From: DATAJX01 sp964601735
GTDB taxonomy: Bacteria > Pseudomonadota > Alphaproteobacteria > UBA2136 > UBA6156
DNA length: 64,000 nucleotides
Assembly: GCA_964601735.1 (NCBI GenBank)
Contig: CAZROO010000001.1
Location: forward strand, 105,771-169,770
Reading direction: 5' to 3'
Shown here: positions 46,952 to 54,784 of the stretch, piece after piece
Layout: every line of letters starts with the position of its first letter
Numbering within the stretch: position 1 is the stretch's first letter
The notes under the pieces: generated by a model
Seen by the model: the letters and a program-made list of their open reading frames with translations, nothing else
Told to the model about the DNA's origin: nothing
Database searches by the model: none
Program-made: the position numbers and the translations under genes

Positions 46952-49179
46952 GCGTCCAGTCGGCGCACCTCGCCTGCATCCAGCAGCATTTTACCGGCCC
47001 AGCGGTAGATATTGTATTCCCGCACCTGGCGGCGCATGGCCTGCATGCGTTGCTGCTGGGCGGCAGGGGGCATGGTGACGGCCTGGTGAATGGCGCTGGC
47101 GCATTCGTCGAGGTGATAAGGGTTCACCAGCAGGGCATCCGGCATATGCAGGGCGGCACCGGTAAAGCGGCTGAGCAGCAGTACGCCGCGTTCGTCGTCG
47201 CGGGCCGCGGCAAATTCCTTGGCCACCAGGTTCATTCCGTCATGCAGGCTGCTTACGAAACAGTAGTCGGCCGCCCGGTAGTATAACGTTAGCGCAGCGC
47301 GGTCGTGGTGCTTCTCACGCAGGATGATGGCGGGAGGGTGGCCGGGTTTTGCAAAACGGGCATTGATACGCTCTACTTCCGTCCGTACATCCTCGGCATA
47401 ATGGAGGTATTTTGAGATATCGGTACGGCTCGGCGAAACGATTTGCAGGAAACAGCATTTGCCGGTGTTCTCAGGATAACGCTCAAGGAAGCGTTCCAGC
47501 GCCTGGAAGCGTTCCAATAACCCTTTGGTATAATCAAGCCTGTCCACACCCAACCCGATCTTGATGCTCTTGCCCAGGTTGTTTTCGGCCAGCACTTGCT
47601 GGCGGGAGAGGGTGACATCCGGTGCCTGCGCCGCTTCTTCGGATGTCGGCCAGGCAATTGAAATCGGGTAGCTTTTGACCTGCGTGTGATTGCCGCCGTA
47701 AGTAATCGTGCTACGGGCGAAGTCTACTCGCGCTTCCATAGTTTGCTGTACCGAGTCGAGGAAATTATGGGCGTGGTGCACCGTATGGAAGCCCAAGATG
47801 TGCGAACCGAGCAGGCCGTCGAGAATTTCTTCGCGCCAGGGGCAGATGCCGAACTGTTCGGCGTTGGGCCAGGGAATGTGCCAGAAGGTGACGATGGTGG
47901 CCTGCGGTAAGGCCTCGCGCAGCATTTTGGGCAACAGGGCAAAATGATAATCCTGCACCAGGATAATCGGGTTGGGCGTTTTGGCTTTTTTAACCAGCGC
48001 ATCACAAAACTTCTGGTTAACGGCCTTGTACGTTTCCCAATCCTTGCTCCTGAAAATCGGACGCGTATGGGTCAGCAGGCAGAGCGGCCACAAGCCCTCA
48101 TTGGCGAACCCGTTGTAATATCCTTTGCGTTCCTCTTCGCTTAACCATACACGCTGCAAGGTGAACCGGGGTTTTTCGGGCGGCAGGTGAATGGCGCCCT
48201 GTTTGTCTGCCACGGTTTTATCGGCGCTGCCGCTGCCCCAGGCCAGCCAGGTACCGCCACAGGCACTGACGATCGGCTCCAGCGCTGTTGCCACGCCGCC
48301 CGCCGGGCGTTCGAGCCGGATGCTGCCGTCCTTTTCCAGATGATGCGCGTAGGGCTCGCGGTTGCTCACCACGAACACTTCCTCGCCGCTCAGGTCGTAA
48401 CGCATGATTTGGCGCAGGGCTTCGGCATCCCATACACGCCGCTCGCTTTCCAGTTGGCCGACCAATCCCCGGATATCCTGAAAAAGAGGGCTGAAAGACC
48501 TGCTCGCCGGCGTATCGCTTTGTAGCCGCCGGATGCCCCTGCGCAAGCTTCTTAACCAACTCAAACGGGTCAGCTCGGCGACCAGGAGTGTCAGCACGAC
48601 AATCACTACGCCGCCGGTCATCAGCGAATACAGGATATATTGGGTGGTTTCGGCACCTCGGCTGGCAATGAAGGCGCGGTCATGCATCAATACCAGCCAG
48701 CCGATGGACTGCGGCTTGGGTGGGGAGGTGGCTTCATCATCGTTGGGGATGCTTTCCATGGGAATGGCGGCCACGTGCAACGACAGGCCGTTGGGCTGGT
48801 CCAGTTTGCTCACTTGCTCTTTGAGGCTGCCGTTGCTTTCCATCTTGGGGCAGGCAAAGTCCTTGAAGAAACGGTCACTACTATTCAGAAGAGTCCCGTC
48901 CAGGCCGCAGAAGCCCAAGGCGTACAGTTTCTCATCCCCCCGTATCTGGTTGAGGAAGTGTTTGGCTTTCGGGTTATTCGGCTGTTGAAGTTCGGCCAAC
49001 CTGTTGCCGTCGAAGGTGCTGGCGATAAGCCGTGACCTGCCGGTCAGGTCGTAATTGGACCAATGCTCAATAAGCTTGTCCACATAAGGCACCGCCAGCA
49101 GGCCGAACACGATGACAATGAAAATGGTGGGAAAGGCAACGCGTAACCCGAAGCCTAGCTCTTTCCAGAAAGACCGCAT
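46909..49179 (-). CDS. otsA: Membrane-anchored trehalose-6-phosphate synthase (GT20) with periplasmic sensor-like N-terminus
   Basis: 756 residues. Residues ~266-745 are a GT20 enzyme: VVSNREPYAHH, VQDYHFALLPKML, FWHIPWPNAEQF, GLGVDRLDYTKG and SLHDGMNLVAKEF. It joins UDP-glucose and glucose-6-phosphate. OtsA alone is ~470 residues. Here ~265 extra residues precede it: a membrane helix at 14-33, a ~150-residue extracytoplasmic region, a second helix at ~182-203, then a basic HAMP-like helix pair (LRSLRRGIRRLQ...LVGQLESERR). This is the layout of histidine-kinase sensors, with a sugar synthase as output. It may respond to an outside signal such as osmotic stress. No otsB (phosphatase) is next to it, though the nearby HAD protein could serve. 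Confidence 0.88.
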   Translation of the reverse strand: MRSFWKELGFGLRVAFPTIFIVIVFGLLAVPYVDKLIEHWSNYDLTGRSRLIASTFDGNRLAELQQPNNPKAKHFLNQIRGDEKLYALGFCGLDGTLLNSSDRFFKDFACPKMESNGSLKEQVSKLDQPNGLSLHVAAIPMESIPNDDEATSPPKPQSIGWLVLMHDRAFIASRGAETTQYILYSLMTGGVVIVVLTLLVAELTRLSWLRSLRRGIRRLQSDTPASRSFSPLFQDIRGLVGQLESERRVWDAEALRQIMRYDLSGEEVFVVSNREPYAHHLEKDGSIRLERPAGGVATALEPIVSACGGTWLAWGSGSADKTVADKQGAIHLPPEKPRFTLQRVWLSEEERKGYYNGFANEGLWPLCLLTHTRPIFRSKDWETYKAVNQKFCDALVKKAKTPNPIILVQDYHFALLPKMLREALPQATIVTFWHIPWPNAEQFGICPWREEILDGLLGSHILGFHTVHHAHNFLDSVQQTMEARVDFARSTITYGGNHTQVKSYPISIAWPTSEEAAQAPDVTLSRQQVLAENNLGKSIKIGLGVDRLDYTKGLLERFQALERFLERYPENTGKCCFLQIVSPSRTDISKYLHYAEDVRTEVERINARFAKPGHPPAIILREKHHDRAALTLYYRAADYCFVSSLHDGMNLVAKEFAAARDDERGVLLLSRFTGAALHMPDALLVNPYHLDECASAIHQAVTMPPAAQQQRMQAMRRQVREYNIYRWAGKMLLDAGEVRRLDAQASAEPPMPAQRK

Positions 49180-49285
49180 GGGCGGCCTTATACACCACTA
49201 ATGCCGTGATGTAAAAACGGCGGACGGAAGCCAACATGCGGAAGCTTGATAAAAGGCGCCCTCACCAGGTTGGTTTTGCCAGTAA

Positions 49286-50953
49286 TTAAAAACTTTTCCC
49301 GATCTTGAAGAAAATGCGCGGGTCCTTGTCGCCATGTGTGGCTACGTCGCCAAGCAGCGGCTTGGCCAGCTCCACGCTTGCCGTGTAGTTGTCGGCGGCG
49401 GCCAGGCGTATGCCCACCCCGGCCGATTCCAGCTGGTGGTAACTCTGGGCACTGGCACGGCTGAAAGTAAAACCACGGTCGATAAAAGCGTAACCCTGGA
49501 CACCCCTTACCCAGCCCTGCATCGGATGGGTATAGCGCGGCTCCAGGCGGATGGCCGCACCGCTGTCGCCCGCATGCTCGCCGGAATCGTAGGCGCTCAA
49601 GAATTGTTCGCCGCCCAGGTTGAACTGTTCGGATTCATACAGCGGACTGTCGCTGTACTGCCCGGTGGCGGTCAGGGCCACGCTGAAATTGCTTTGGGGA
49701 ATTCTTTGCTCGCGTCCGGCCATCATGGACAGCTTGGTGAAATTCGGCTTGGCGGCGGGGTTGCTGGAAGGGTCGCCACGCCGGCTGGAGCCCAGCCCTT
49801 TGATGCCACGGCTCAGCTCCAGTGTGGCCGCATTGGTGCCCTGGAGGTCGTCGTTATTGTTCCAGTCCAGCCTGGCCCGCAGCGCCCGGACTTTGTCGTT
49901 GAAAATCTGGTTGGAAAGAGACGACGTCGCGGCATTTTCGGCACTGAAGATACCGCTGAGCTTGAGCGACTTGCGCTCTGTCAGCAGCAACGGGTAGTCA
50001 AGCGCGGCATCGACCCGGTCGTCACGCTCCTGTACGTCGAACGGCGCCAGTGTAAAGCCCGGTTTGCTGCGCGAGCTGGCAAGGCGCAACCTGGCGCTAA
50101 GCCCCTCGGTGCCAAGGGGGTGCCTGTAAGCAACCTCACCATAACGCAACTGGCTTAGCACCGGCGTTACCGTGCCGCGCAGGCTCAGGGTGCCGCCGTC
50201 GTTGAAGGCGTCGTTCAGATTGATACCAGCGGTGCCCTGCAACGGCCCCTGGTAGCGTGTGCCGCGGTTATCGACCTGCCAGGAGCCGCTGAGGGGTTTC
50301 CGGTCGACCGTGATGCCCAGCACATAACGGGCGGGCCCGATCGAGGCCACCTGCGAACGGGCAGAGAGCCCCGGCATGTTGTTGATGAGCAGCAACTCGC
50401 GTTCCAGCGTATGGACGTTGGCCGGGATTTCCTTCTTAATGCGTTTTTCTGCCGCTTTGAACTGGCTTGACACTTGCCCGCGCCGGACGGTCTTTTTGTA
50501 GCGGAAGAGGACAGCGGTGAAATGGCCTTCTTCGGCGCGCAGGCGCACCACACCGGTTTTGGGATTGGCTTCATCGACCACGACGCGCGACAAAATAAAC
50601 CCGGCCTTGTGATAGCGCAGGGTAAGGGAAGCGGCAAAGTCGTAAACCCCGGCCACTGTGGTGGTATGGTGTTGCCGCGCCCACGCTCTGACAACGCGAC
50701 GGTCAATGACGGTACTGCCCGCCAAATGCACCGAGGTGGGTGAGAATGAAACCTTTTCGGCACCGGGCGGGGCGGCAGGTGTTTCAAGGATGGATATTTT
50801 GGCTGCCTGTTGCGGTTGCCGTCCTGCGGGGATCGGAATCCGCCGCTCAACGGCGCCCGGTTGGGTGCTGGCCGGAATGGCCGGAACCTGGGCTGCGGCG
50901 ACGCCCGCCATCAGCCAGAGGGAAAGAACCGAAAGTGACGAACGCGCGTACAT
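49286..50953 (-). CDS. Second TpsB-type outer-membrane transporter
   Basis: 555 residues with a signal peptide (MYARSSLSVLSLWLMAGVAAA). The N-terminal POTRA-like part (SVHLAGSTVIDRRVV, YHKAGFILSRVVVDEANP, GVVRLRAEEGHF) and the barrel (SGSWQVDNRGTRYQGPLQG, SAYDSGEHAGDSGAAIRLEP in parts) parallel those of 43535-45226. Both end in a -FFKxxKxF terminus (IFFKIGKSF here). The two are diverged paralogues. No TPS-domain gene is beside this one. Directly upstream on the same strand are two exported Asn/Ser-rich proteins that could be its substrates, though neither has a TPS domain. Confidence 0.85.
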   Translation of the reverse strand: MYARSSLSVLSLWLMAGVAAAQVPAIPASTQPGAVERRIPIPAGRQPQQAAKISILETPAAPPGAEKVSFSPTSVHLAGSTVIDRRVVRAWARQHHTTTVAGVYDFAASLTLRYHKAGFILSRVVVDEANPKTGVVRLRAEEGHFTAVLFRYKKTVRRGQVSSQFKAAEKRIKKEIPANVHTLERELLLINNMPGLSARSQVASIGPARYVLGITVDRKPLSGSWQVDNRGTRYQGPLQGTAGINLNDAFNDGGTLSLRGTVTPVLSQLRYGEVAYRHPLGTEGLSARLRLASSRSKPGFTLAPFDVQERDDRVDAALDYPLLLTERKSLKLSGIFSAENAATSSLSNQIFNDKVRALRARLDWNNNDDLQGTNAATLELSRGIKGLGSSRRGDPSSNPAAKPNFTKLSMMAGREQRIPQSNFSVALTATGQYSDSPLYESEQFNLGGEQFLSAYDSGEHAGDSGAAIRLEPRYTHPMQGWVRGVQGYAFIDRGFTFSRASAQSYHQLESAGVGIRLAAADNYTASVELAKPLLGDVATHGDKDPRIFFKIGKSF

Positions 50954-51047
50954 TCTCTATTCCTTTTACAAAGCGTTAAGGCAAGATACGCGAAGCGGGA
51001 ATAAAAATGAAGGGGGTGGTTTGAACTACCCCCCTGATTGACCGGTT

Positions 51048-51674
51048 CTACTGCCCAGAACTGAAAATGGTGTATCCTTCGGCGTTGGTGCTATTCGTCG
51101 CCAGGCTTTCATAGCTGCTCTGGTTGCTTTGCTCGTTATTGATGAGCGCGATGGATTCAGCTGTGAAAATATCGTTCCAGGTAATGCCGCCTTGGGGCGT
51201 AATGCTGCCGGACAATTGGAGTTGCAGCAGGTTGATGTAAGCTTGGTCCTTGTTGCTGTAGCTGGACTGGCTGGCAATCACGTGCGACAGGCTATTGGTC
51301 GATACCTGGGCGGCGGCGGTTCCGGTTTGAGTGTCGTTGTTACCGGCATTTTGCAACAAACTGGAAAGATCGATGAGGCTGCCCAGGCCGTTAAACCCGC
51401 TGATACCATTCATCCCCATACCGTTGCCATTGCCAAAGCCGTGATGACGATGGTCAAAGCGATGGTGATCGTGCCTTTCCCCGCCGCCCCAGCCGGAGTG
51501 GTGGCCGCTCCAACCGGAACGATTCCAGCCGTGATGATGATTGTTATTGAAGGCACAGTTATTGAGAGCGCTGTTCAGCCTGTTCCCCAATTGCAGACCT
51601 GCTGCATTTGCCGGGAATGCAGCCACGCTTAATGCCGCGGAGCCCATAATGACAGTGATAAGCACGTGTTTCAT
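51048..51674 (-). CDS. Exported Asn/Ser/His-rich protein (paralogue of 51875-52561)
   Basis: 208 residues with a signal peptide (MKHVLITVIMGSAALSVAAFPANA). The first third of the mature protein is His/Gly/Asn-rich (NNNHHHGWNRSGWSGHHSGW). The rest shares with the neighbouring paralogue the blocks LIDLSSLLQN, SLSHVIASQSSYSNKDQAY, GGITWNDIF and ALINNEQSNQSSYESLA, ending EGYTIF. The Ser/Gln/Asn content recalls surface fibre or biofilm proteins, but I know no named family. It lies upstream of the second TpsB on the same strand, with its own promoter-like element at 51754-51781. Confidence 0.65.
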   Translation of the reverse strand: MKHVLITVIMGSAALSVAAFPANAAGLQLGNRLNSALNNCAFNNNHHHGWNRSGWSGHHSGWGGGERHDHHRFDHRHHGFGNGNGMGMNGISGFNGLGSLIDLSSLLQNAGNNDTQTGTAAAQVSTNSLSHVIASQSSYSNKDQAYINLLQLQLSGSITPQGGITWNDIFTAESIALINNEQSNQSSYESLATNSTNAEGYTIFSSGQ

Positions 51675-51753
51675 TTTTTCTCCTTAAACTTACTTGTTGC
51701 TTCGTTTAAGGGGTGGGGCACACCTTACAATAAATACGGCAATTTCAATAAAT

Positions 51754-51781
51754 TAAGGATGTCTTCTCCCCGCTGTGAATA
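51754..51781 (-). promoter_or_regulatory. Promoter-like element shared by the two paralogous exported protein genes, copy 1
   Basis: Minus strand: -35-like TTCACA, 16 bp, -10-like CTTAAT. It lies in a 48-bp block (51751-51798) about 90% identical to the block at 52703-52750 upstream of the other paralogue. The flanking sequence is not conserved. Confidence 0.5.
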
Positions 51782-51827
51782 TCAGATGAAACTCAAGAAT
51801 ACCGCTACGTTCAAAGGCGTGGCCCGT

Positions 51828-51852
51828 AAAAGAGGGCGGCCAGGCCGCCCCT
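51828..51852 (-). terminator. Rho-independent terminator of the 51875-52561 gene
   Basis: GGGCGGCC/GGCCGCCC stem (51836-51843 with 51845-51852, inner pairs open) followed on the minus strand by TCTTTTAC. It lies 23 bp past the stop. Confidence 0.65.
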
Positions 51853-51874
51853 TTCCTTCGGCTGTGTGTTCGAT

Positions 51875-52561
51875 TTAGTTATTATTCACGAAAGTCGTAT
51901 AACCTTCGTTATCGGTGCTGTTTTGCGCCAGGCTTTCAAAGCTGCTCTGGCTGGTTTGCTCGTTATTGATGAGCGCGGTCGAGTTGTTGCCGAAGGTATT
52001 GTTCCAGGTGATGCCTTGGTTGGTCATGCTACCAGACGATTGGTATTGGGAAGCGTTCTGATAGGCCTGATCCTGATTCAGGGTGCTCGCCTGACTGGTT
52101 AGGATGTGAGACATGCTGTCCGTCGTCTGGCGGCTCGCGGTCGTACCGGCTTGGTAACCGCTGTTGTTGTGCATCAGGCTCGAGAGGTCAATCAACCCAC
52201 TGGATCCACCGCCCATCCCAGTCGATGTGAGAGGGGCGCTCGTACCGGTGCCCGTCGTACCAATGTTGTGGACGGTGCTGGTACCGTTGGGAGTGACGCT
52301 GCTCTGGCTGCCAGTGGCATTGGAAAAACCGCTCAGGGTAAATAGGGTGATATTAGCCGATCCCGTGTGGTTATTGCCTCCACCACCTCCACCAAAACCG
52401 CTACTGTTAGTGGTAAAAGCATTGTTATTGAGGGCGCTGTTACCGAAGTTGCCGAAACTATTATTCAATCCGCCACCTGTTTGAGCCCCGGCAGGGACTG
52501 CCATCGCTACCCCCAATACGAGGCCGACAGCACCAACGGCGGTCATCAGTATTTTTTTCAT
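51875..52561 (-). CDS. Exported Asn/Ser/Gly-rich protein (paralogue of 51048-51674)
   Basis: 228 residues with a signal peptide (MKKILMTAVGAVGLVLGVAMAVPAGA). The N-terminal half is Asn/Gly/Thr/Ser-rich (NSFGNFGNSALNNNAF, then a Gly run). The C-terminal half aligns with the neighbour: LIDLSSLMHN, SMSHILTSQASTLNQDQAY, QGITWNNTF and ALINNEQTSQSSFESLA, ending EGYTTF. The His-rich stretch of the neighbour is missing here. Function unknown. A terminator follows, so the two paralogues are transcribed separately, each from a copy of the same promoter-like block. Confidence 0.65.
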   Translation of the reverse strand: MKKILMTAVGAVGLVLGVAMAVPAGAQTGGGLNNSFGNFGNSALNNNAFTTNSSGFGGGGGGNNHTGSANITLFTLSGFSNATGSQSSVTPNGTSTVHNIGTTGTGTSAPLTSTGMGGGSSGLIDLSSLMHNNSGYQAGTTASRQTTDSMSHILTSQASTLNQDQAYQNASQYQSSGSMTNQGITWNNTFGNNSTALINNEQTSQSSFESLAQNSTDNEGYTTFVNNN

Positions 52562-52705
52562 CTTATTGACTCCCTATTTCATTGTTCTCTCTTCGTTCGG
52601 TTTATAAATGGGGGTGGGCTGGATCGGGACCCAAGGTTGTGACCCCCTGCATATGAACTCTCCAACCTCAAAGCCTCGCATGCCACCATAGGACAGTCGT
52701 ATTAA

Positions 52706-52733
52706 ATTAAAGATGCCTTCTCCCCGCTGTGAA
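52706..52733 (-). promoter_or_regulatory. Promoter-like element shared by the two paralogous exported protein genes, copy 2
   Basis: Minus strand: TTCACA, 16 bp, TTTAAT, in the conserved block 52703-52750. It is ~145 bp before the start codon, leaving a longer untranslated leader than copy 1. Confidence 0.5.
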
Positions 52734-52954
52734 TATCAGGTGGAACTTAAGGGTTTTTGCTGCGCTTAAGGGCGGCGGCGACCGTTTTTTTGAGCATTGC
52801 CAATAAAAAAACGCTGGGCTGAAAGTCGGCAGCAGTATTTTGAACTTAACCGGTAATCCCTGTAGCGGCCTGTCCCTGTTATTGTCGCAAGTAGCCTGGT
52901 CTAAATTACTATTCCGGACTGTCATCAAACGGATAAGGCGGGTATGATGCGGCC

Positions 52955-54157
52955 ATGTCGATTGAATTTAAGATGGCTCCCCGATTTAACCTGTTTGCCG
53001 TCGGGTTCAGACCGTTCTTTCTGTTGGCATCCCTATACGGCCTGCTGGCCGTAGCGTTATGGATGCAGGTTTACGTGGCCGGCCATGTATTGTTACCGCT
53101 CTGGGCCGATAGCGCCGTCTGGCACGGCCATGAAATGATTTTCGGCTATACGGCGGCGGTCATCGCCGGGTTTCTATTAACCGCTGTACCTAATTGGACC
53201 AAGGCACGGCCGGTGTGCTCATGGCGATTAGGGCTGCTGGCCGGGCTTTGGCTTGCCGGCAGGGGGGGCATGCTGATGGCTGGCGCCTACCCCTTAATGG
53301 CGATGCTGGTGGATATGTTGTTCATGCCGGTATTGGCTGCGGTTTTACTCCCTGCGGTGGTAAAGACGGAAAAGTGGCGCAACGTGGTCTTCTTTGTGCT
53401 GATTCTTGGGCTGGCTTTATGCAACCTTGCTATTCACATTGATATGCTGCGAGGCCTGCCGGTATTCGATGCACGCCATGCACTTTACGTGGCGGTTCAT
53501 TTGGTGGTGTTGATGATTGCGGTATTTGCCGGACGGATTGTGCCGCTGTTCACCCATAACGCCCTGAAGCTGGAGGGAGTGGTGGTTGCTATGACCCCGC
53601 CGGGCTGGCTGGAAGTAACGGCGGTGGGGTTGATTGCCTTGCTGGCGTTAGGGGGGTGTGTGCTTGGATTTGATTCACGGGTTGCGGGCGCCCTGGCCCT
53701 GGCTGCCGCGGGCGCCAACCTTGCCCGCTTGTGTTATTGGCATGGCCACCGCACGTTGCACATGCCGATAGTCTGGGTTTTGCATGCAGGTTATCTGGGA
53801 ATGATTGCGGGGTTGGGGCTGGAAGGCCTGTCGGCTTTTCGGAGTGAGGTCCCATTTTCCCTGGCACTGCATGGGCTGACGCTGGGGTCGATCGGCATGA
53901 TGACGCTGGCCATGATGACGCGCGTAAGTCTCGGCCATAGTGGGCGCCGGTTGCAGGTAAGCCGGCCTATTGCAGCCGCCTATGTCAGCCTTATGGCGGC
54001 GGCTCTGGTACGGGTGGCCGGTGGGCTCTTGTTGCCGCAGTTTTATGTAGTCACGGTTATCGTAGCGGGTGTGCTATGGATGTTGGCATTTGCGCTGTTC
54101 ACCATCGTGTATTTACCAATCCTGGTCAGCCCCAGGGCCGATAGGCAACCTGGCTGA
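52955..54157 (+). CDS. nnrS: NnrS family membrane protein
   Basis: 400 residues with about 12 membrane helices. NnrS signatures: NLFAVGFRPFFLLASLYGLL (in part) at the start, WHGHEMIFGYTAAVIAGFLLTAVPNW (in part) with the HxHExxFG haem-copper-type histidines, and later HALYVAVHLV, RIVPLFTHNAL, HALTLGS-like HGLTLGSIGMM. NnrS proteins are haem- and copper-containing membrane proteins linked to resistance to nitric oxide and nitrosative stress. No nitrite or NO reductase genes are nearby, so a detoxification role is more likely than denitrification. A short hairpin (CCGCC/GGCGG, 54193-54206) follows the stop. Confidence 0.88.
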   Translation: MSIEFKMAPRFNLFAVGFRPFFLLASLYGLLAVALWMQVYVAGHVLLPLWADSAVWHGHEMIFGYTAAVIAGFLLTAVPNWTKARPVCSWRLGLLAGLWLAGRGGMLMAGAYPLMAMLVDMLFMPVLAAVLLPAVVKTEKWRNVVFFVLILGLALCNLAIHIDMLRGLPVFDARHALYVAVHLVVLMIAVFAGRIVPLFTHNALKLEGVVVAMTPPGWLEVTAVGLIALLALGGCVLGFDSRVAGALALAAAGANLARLCYWHGHRTLHMPIVWVLHAGYLGMIAGLGLEGLSAFRSEVPFSLALHGLTLGSIGMMTLAMMTRVSLGHSGRRLQVSRPIAAAYVSLMAAALVRVAGGLLLPQFYVVTVIVAGVLWMLAFALFTIVYLPILVSPRADRQPG

Positions 54158-54224
54158 GTTACCTTCATTTAACTGGTGGAGCATAATACATGCCGCCTTT
54201 CGGCGGTCTATTACGATCTGCCCA

Positions 54225-54230
54225 TATAAT
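54225..54230 (+). promoter_or_regulatory. Possible -10 box upstream of the efflux operon
   Basis: TATAAT in a gap of ~210 bp before the small membrane protein and mdtA-like gene. No clear -35 at the right distance; weak on its own. Confidence 0.3.
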
Positions 54231-54367
54231 AGAATGGCTAGCGATATCGTGAACGCTCGGCTCGGACTTCTTTGGATGTCAGGGGGCGGGCCTGATTCTG
54301 TCATCTCTTCTTTTTGGGTACAGGTTAAAAGGTCGACCATGCCAGAAATGAGGCGTAAGGTGTGGTC

Positions 54368-54685
54368 GTGAACGCTTGTGCCGCGCCCATGCTGAACCGG
54401 TTACGCCCGTTGCTGGTGGGTGTTATGCTGCTTACCCTGGTGACCGTGCAGGCGCTGGCCATGTACCGCGTGGCCCACCATGTCTTTCATATCCATAAAT
54501 GCTACAATCATCACGATGTTCTGGCCCAGTTTGCCGAAAGGCTGACGTTGGACGGCCCGTCAGCCACCGCGTATGTACCTGTGGTTGCTCAGGCGTATGG
54601 TTCGCCTCCTGCGGTTCTGCATTTACCTGTTGAAGGGCTTGCGATTGTCGCGGCCCTGCCTCGTGCGCCGCCTGTCATTGCGTAA
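54368..54685 (+). CDS. Small single-pass membrane protein of unknown function, upstream of RND efflux genes
   Basis: About 105 residues from GTG 54368 (TAAGG seven bases upstream); GTG 54362 is an alternative. One hydrophobic segment (LLVGVMLLTLVTVQALAM) is followed by a His/Cys cluster (RVAHHVFHIHKCYNHHD), which could bind a metal ion, and a Pro/Ala-rich C-terminus. It resembles in layout the small copper/metal-linked exported proteins found next to efflux systems, but no family is certain. It lies 100 bp before the adaptor gene. Confidence 0.5.
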   Translation: MNACAAPMLNRLRPLLVGVMLLTLVTVQALAMYRVAHHVFHIHKCYNHHDVLAQFAERLTLDGPSATAYVPVVAQAYGSPPAVLHLPVEGLAIVAALPRAPPVIA

Positions 54686-54784
54686 ATAGGGCCGTCTGGG
54701 AGACGGTATTTGCCCGTGGAGCGGGCGATGTTTGTGCATTCGGCGTTTTGTGGCTGAAGCAAAAGGCAAAAGCGAGGTTTTGAT

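Noticed and set aside
52861..52954. FNR/NNR-type operator upstream of nnrS
   Set aside because: No TTGAT-N4-ATCAA-like palindrome is present in the ~90 bp before the start.
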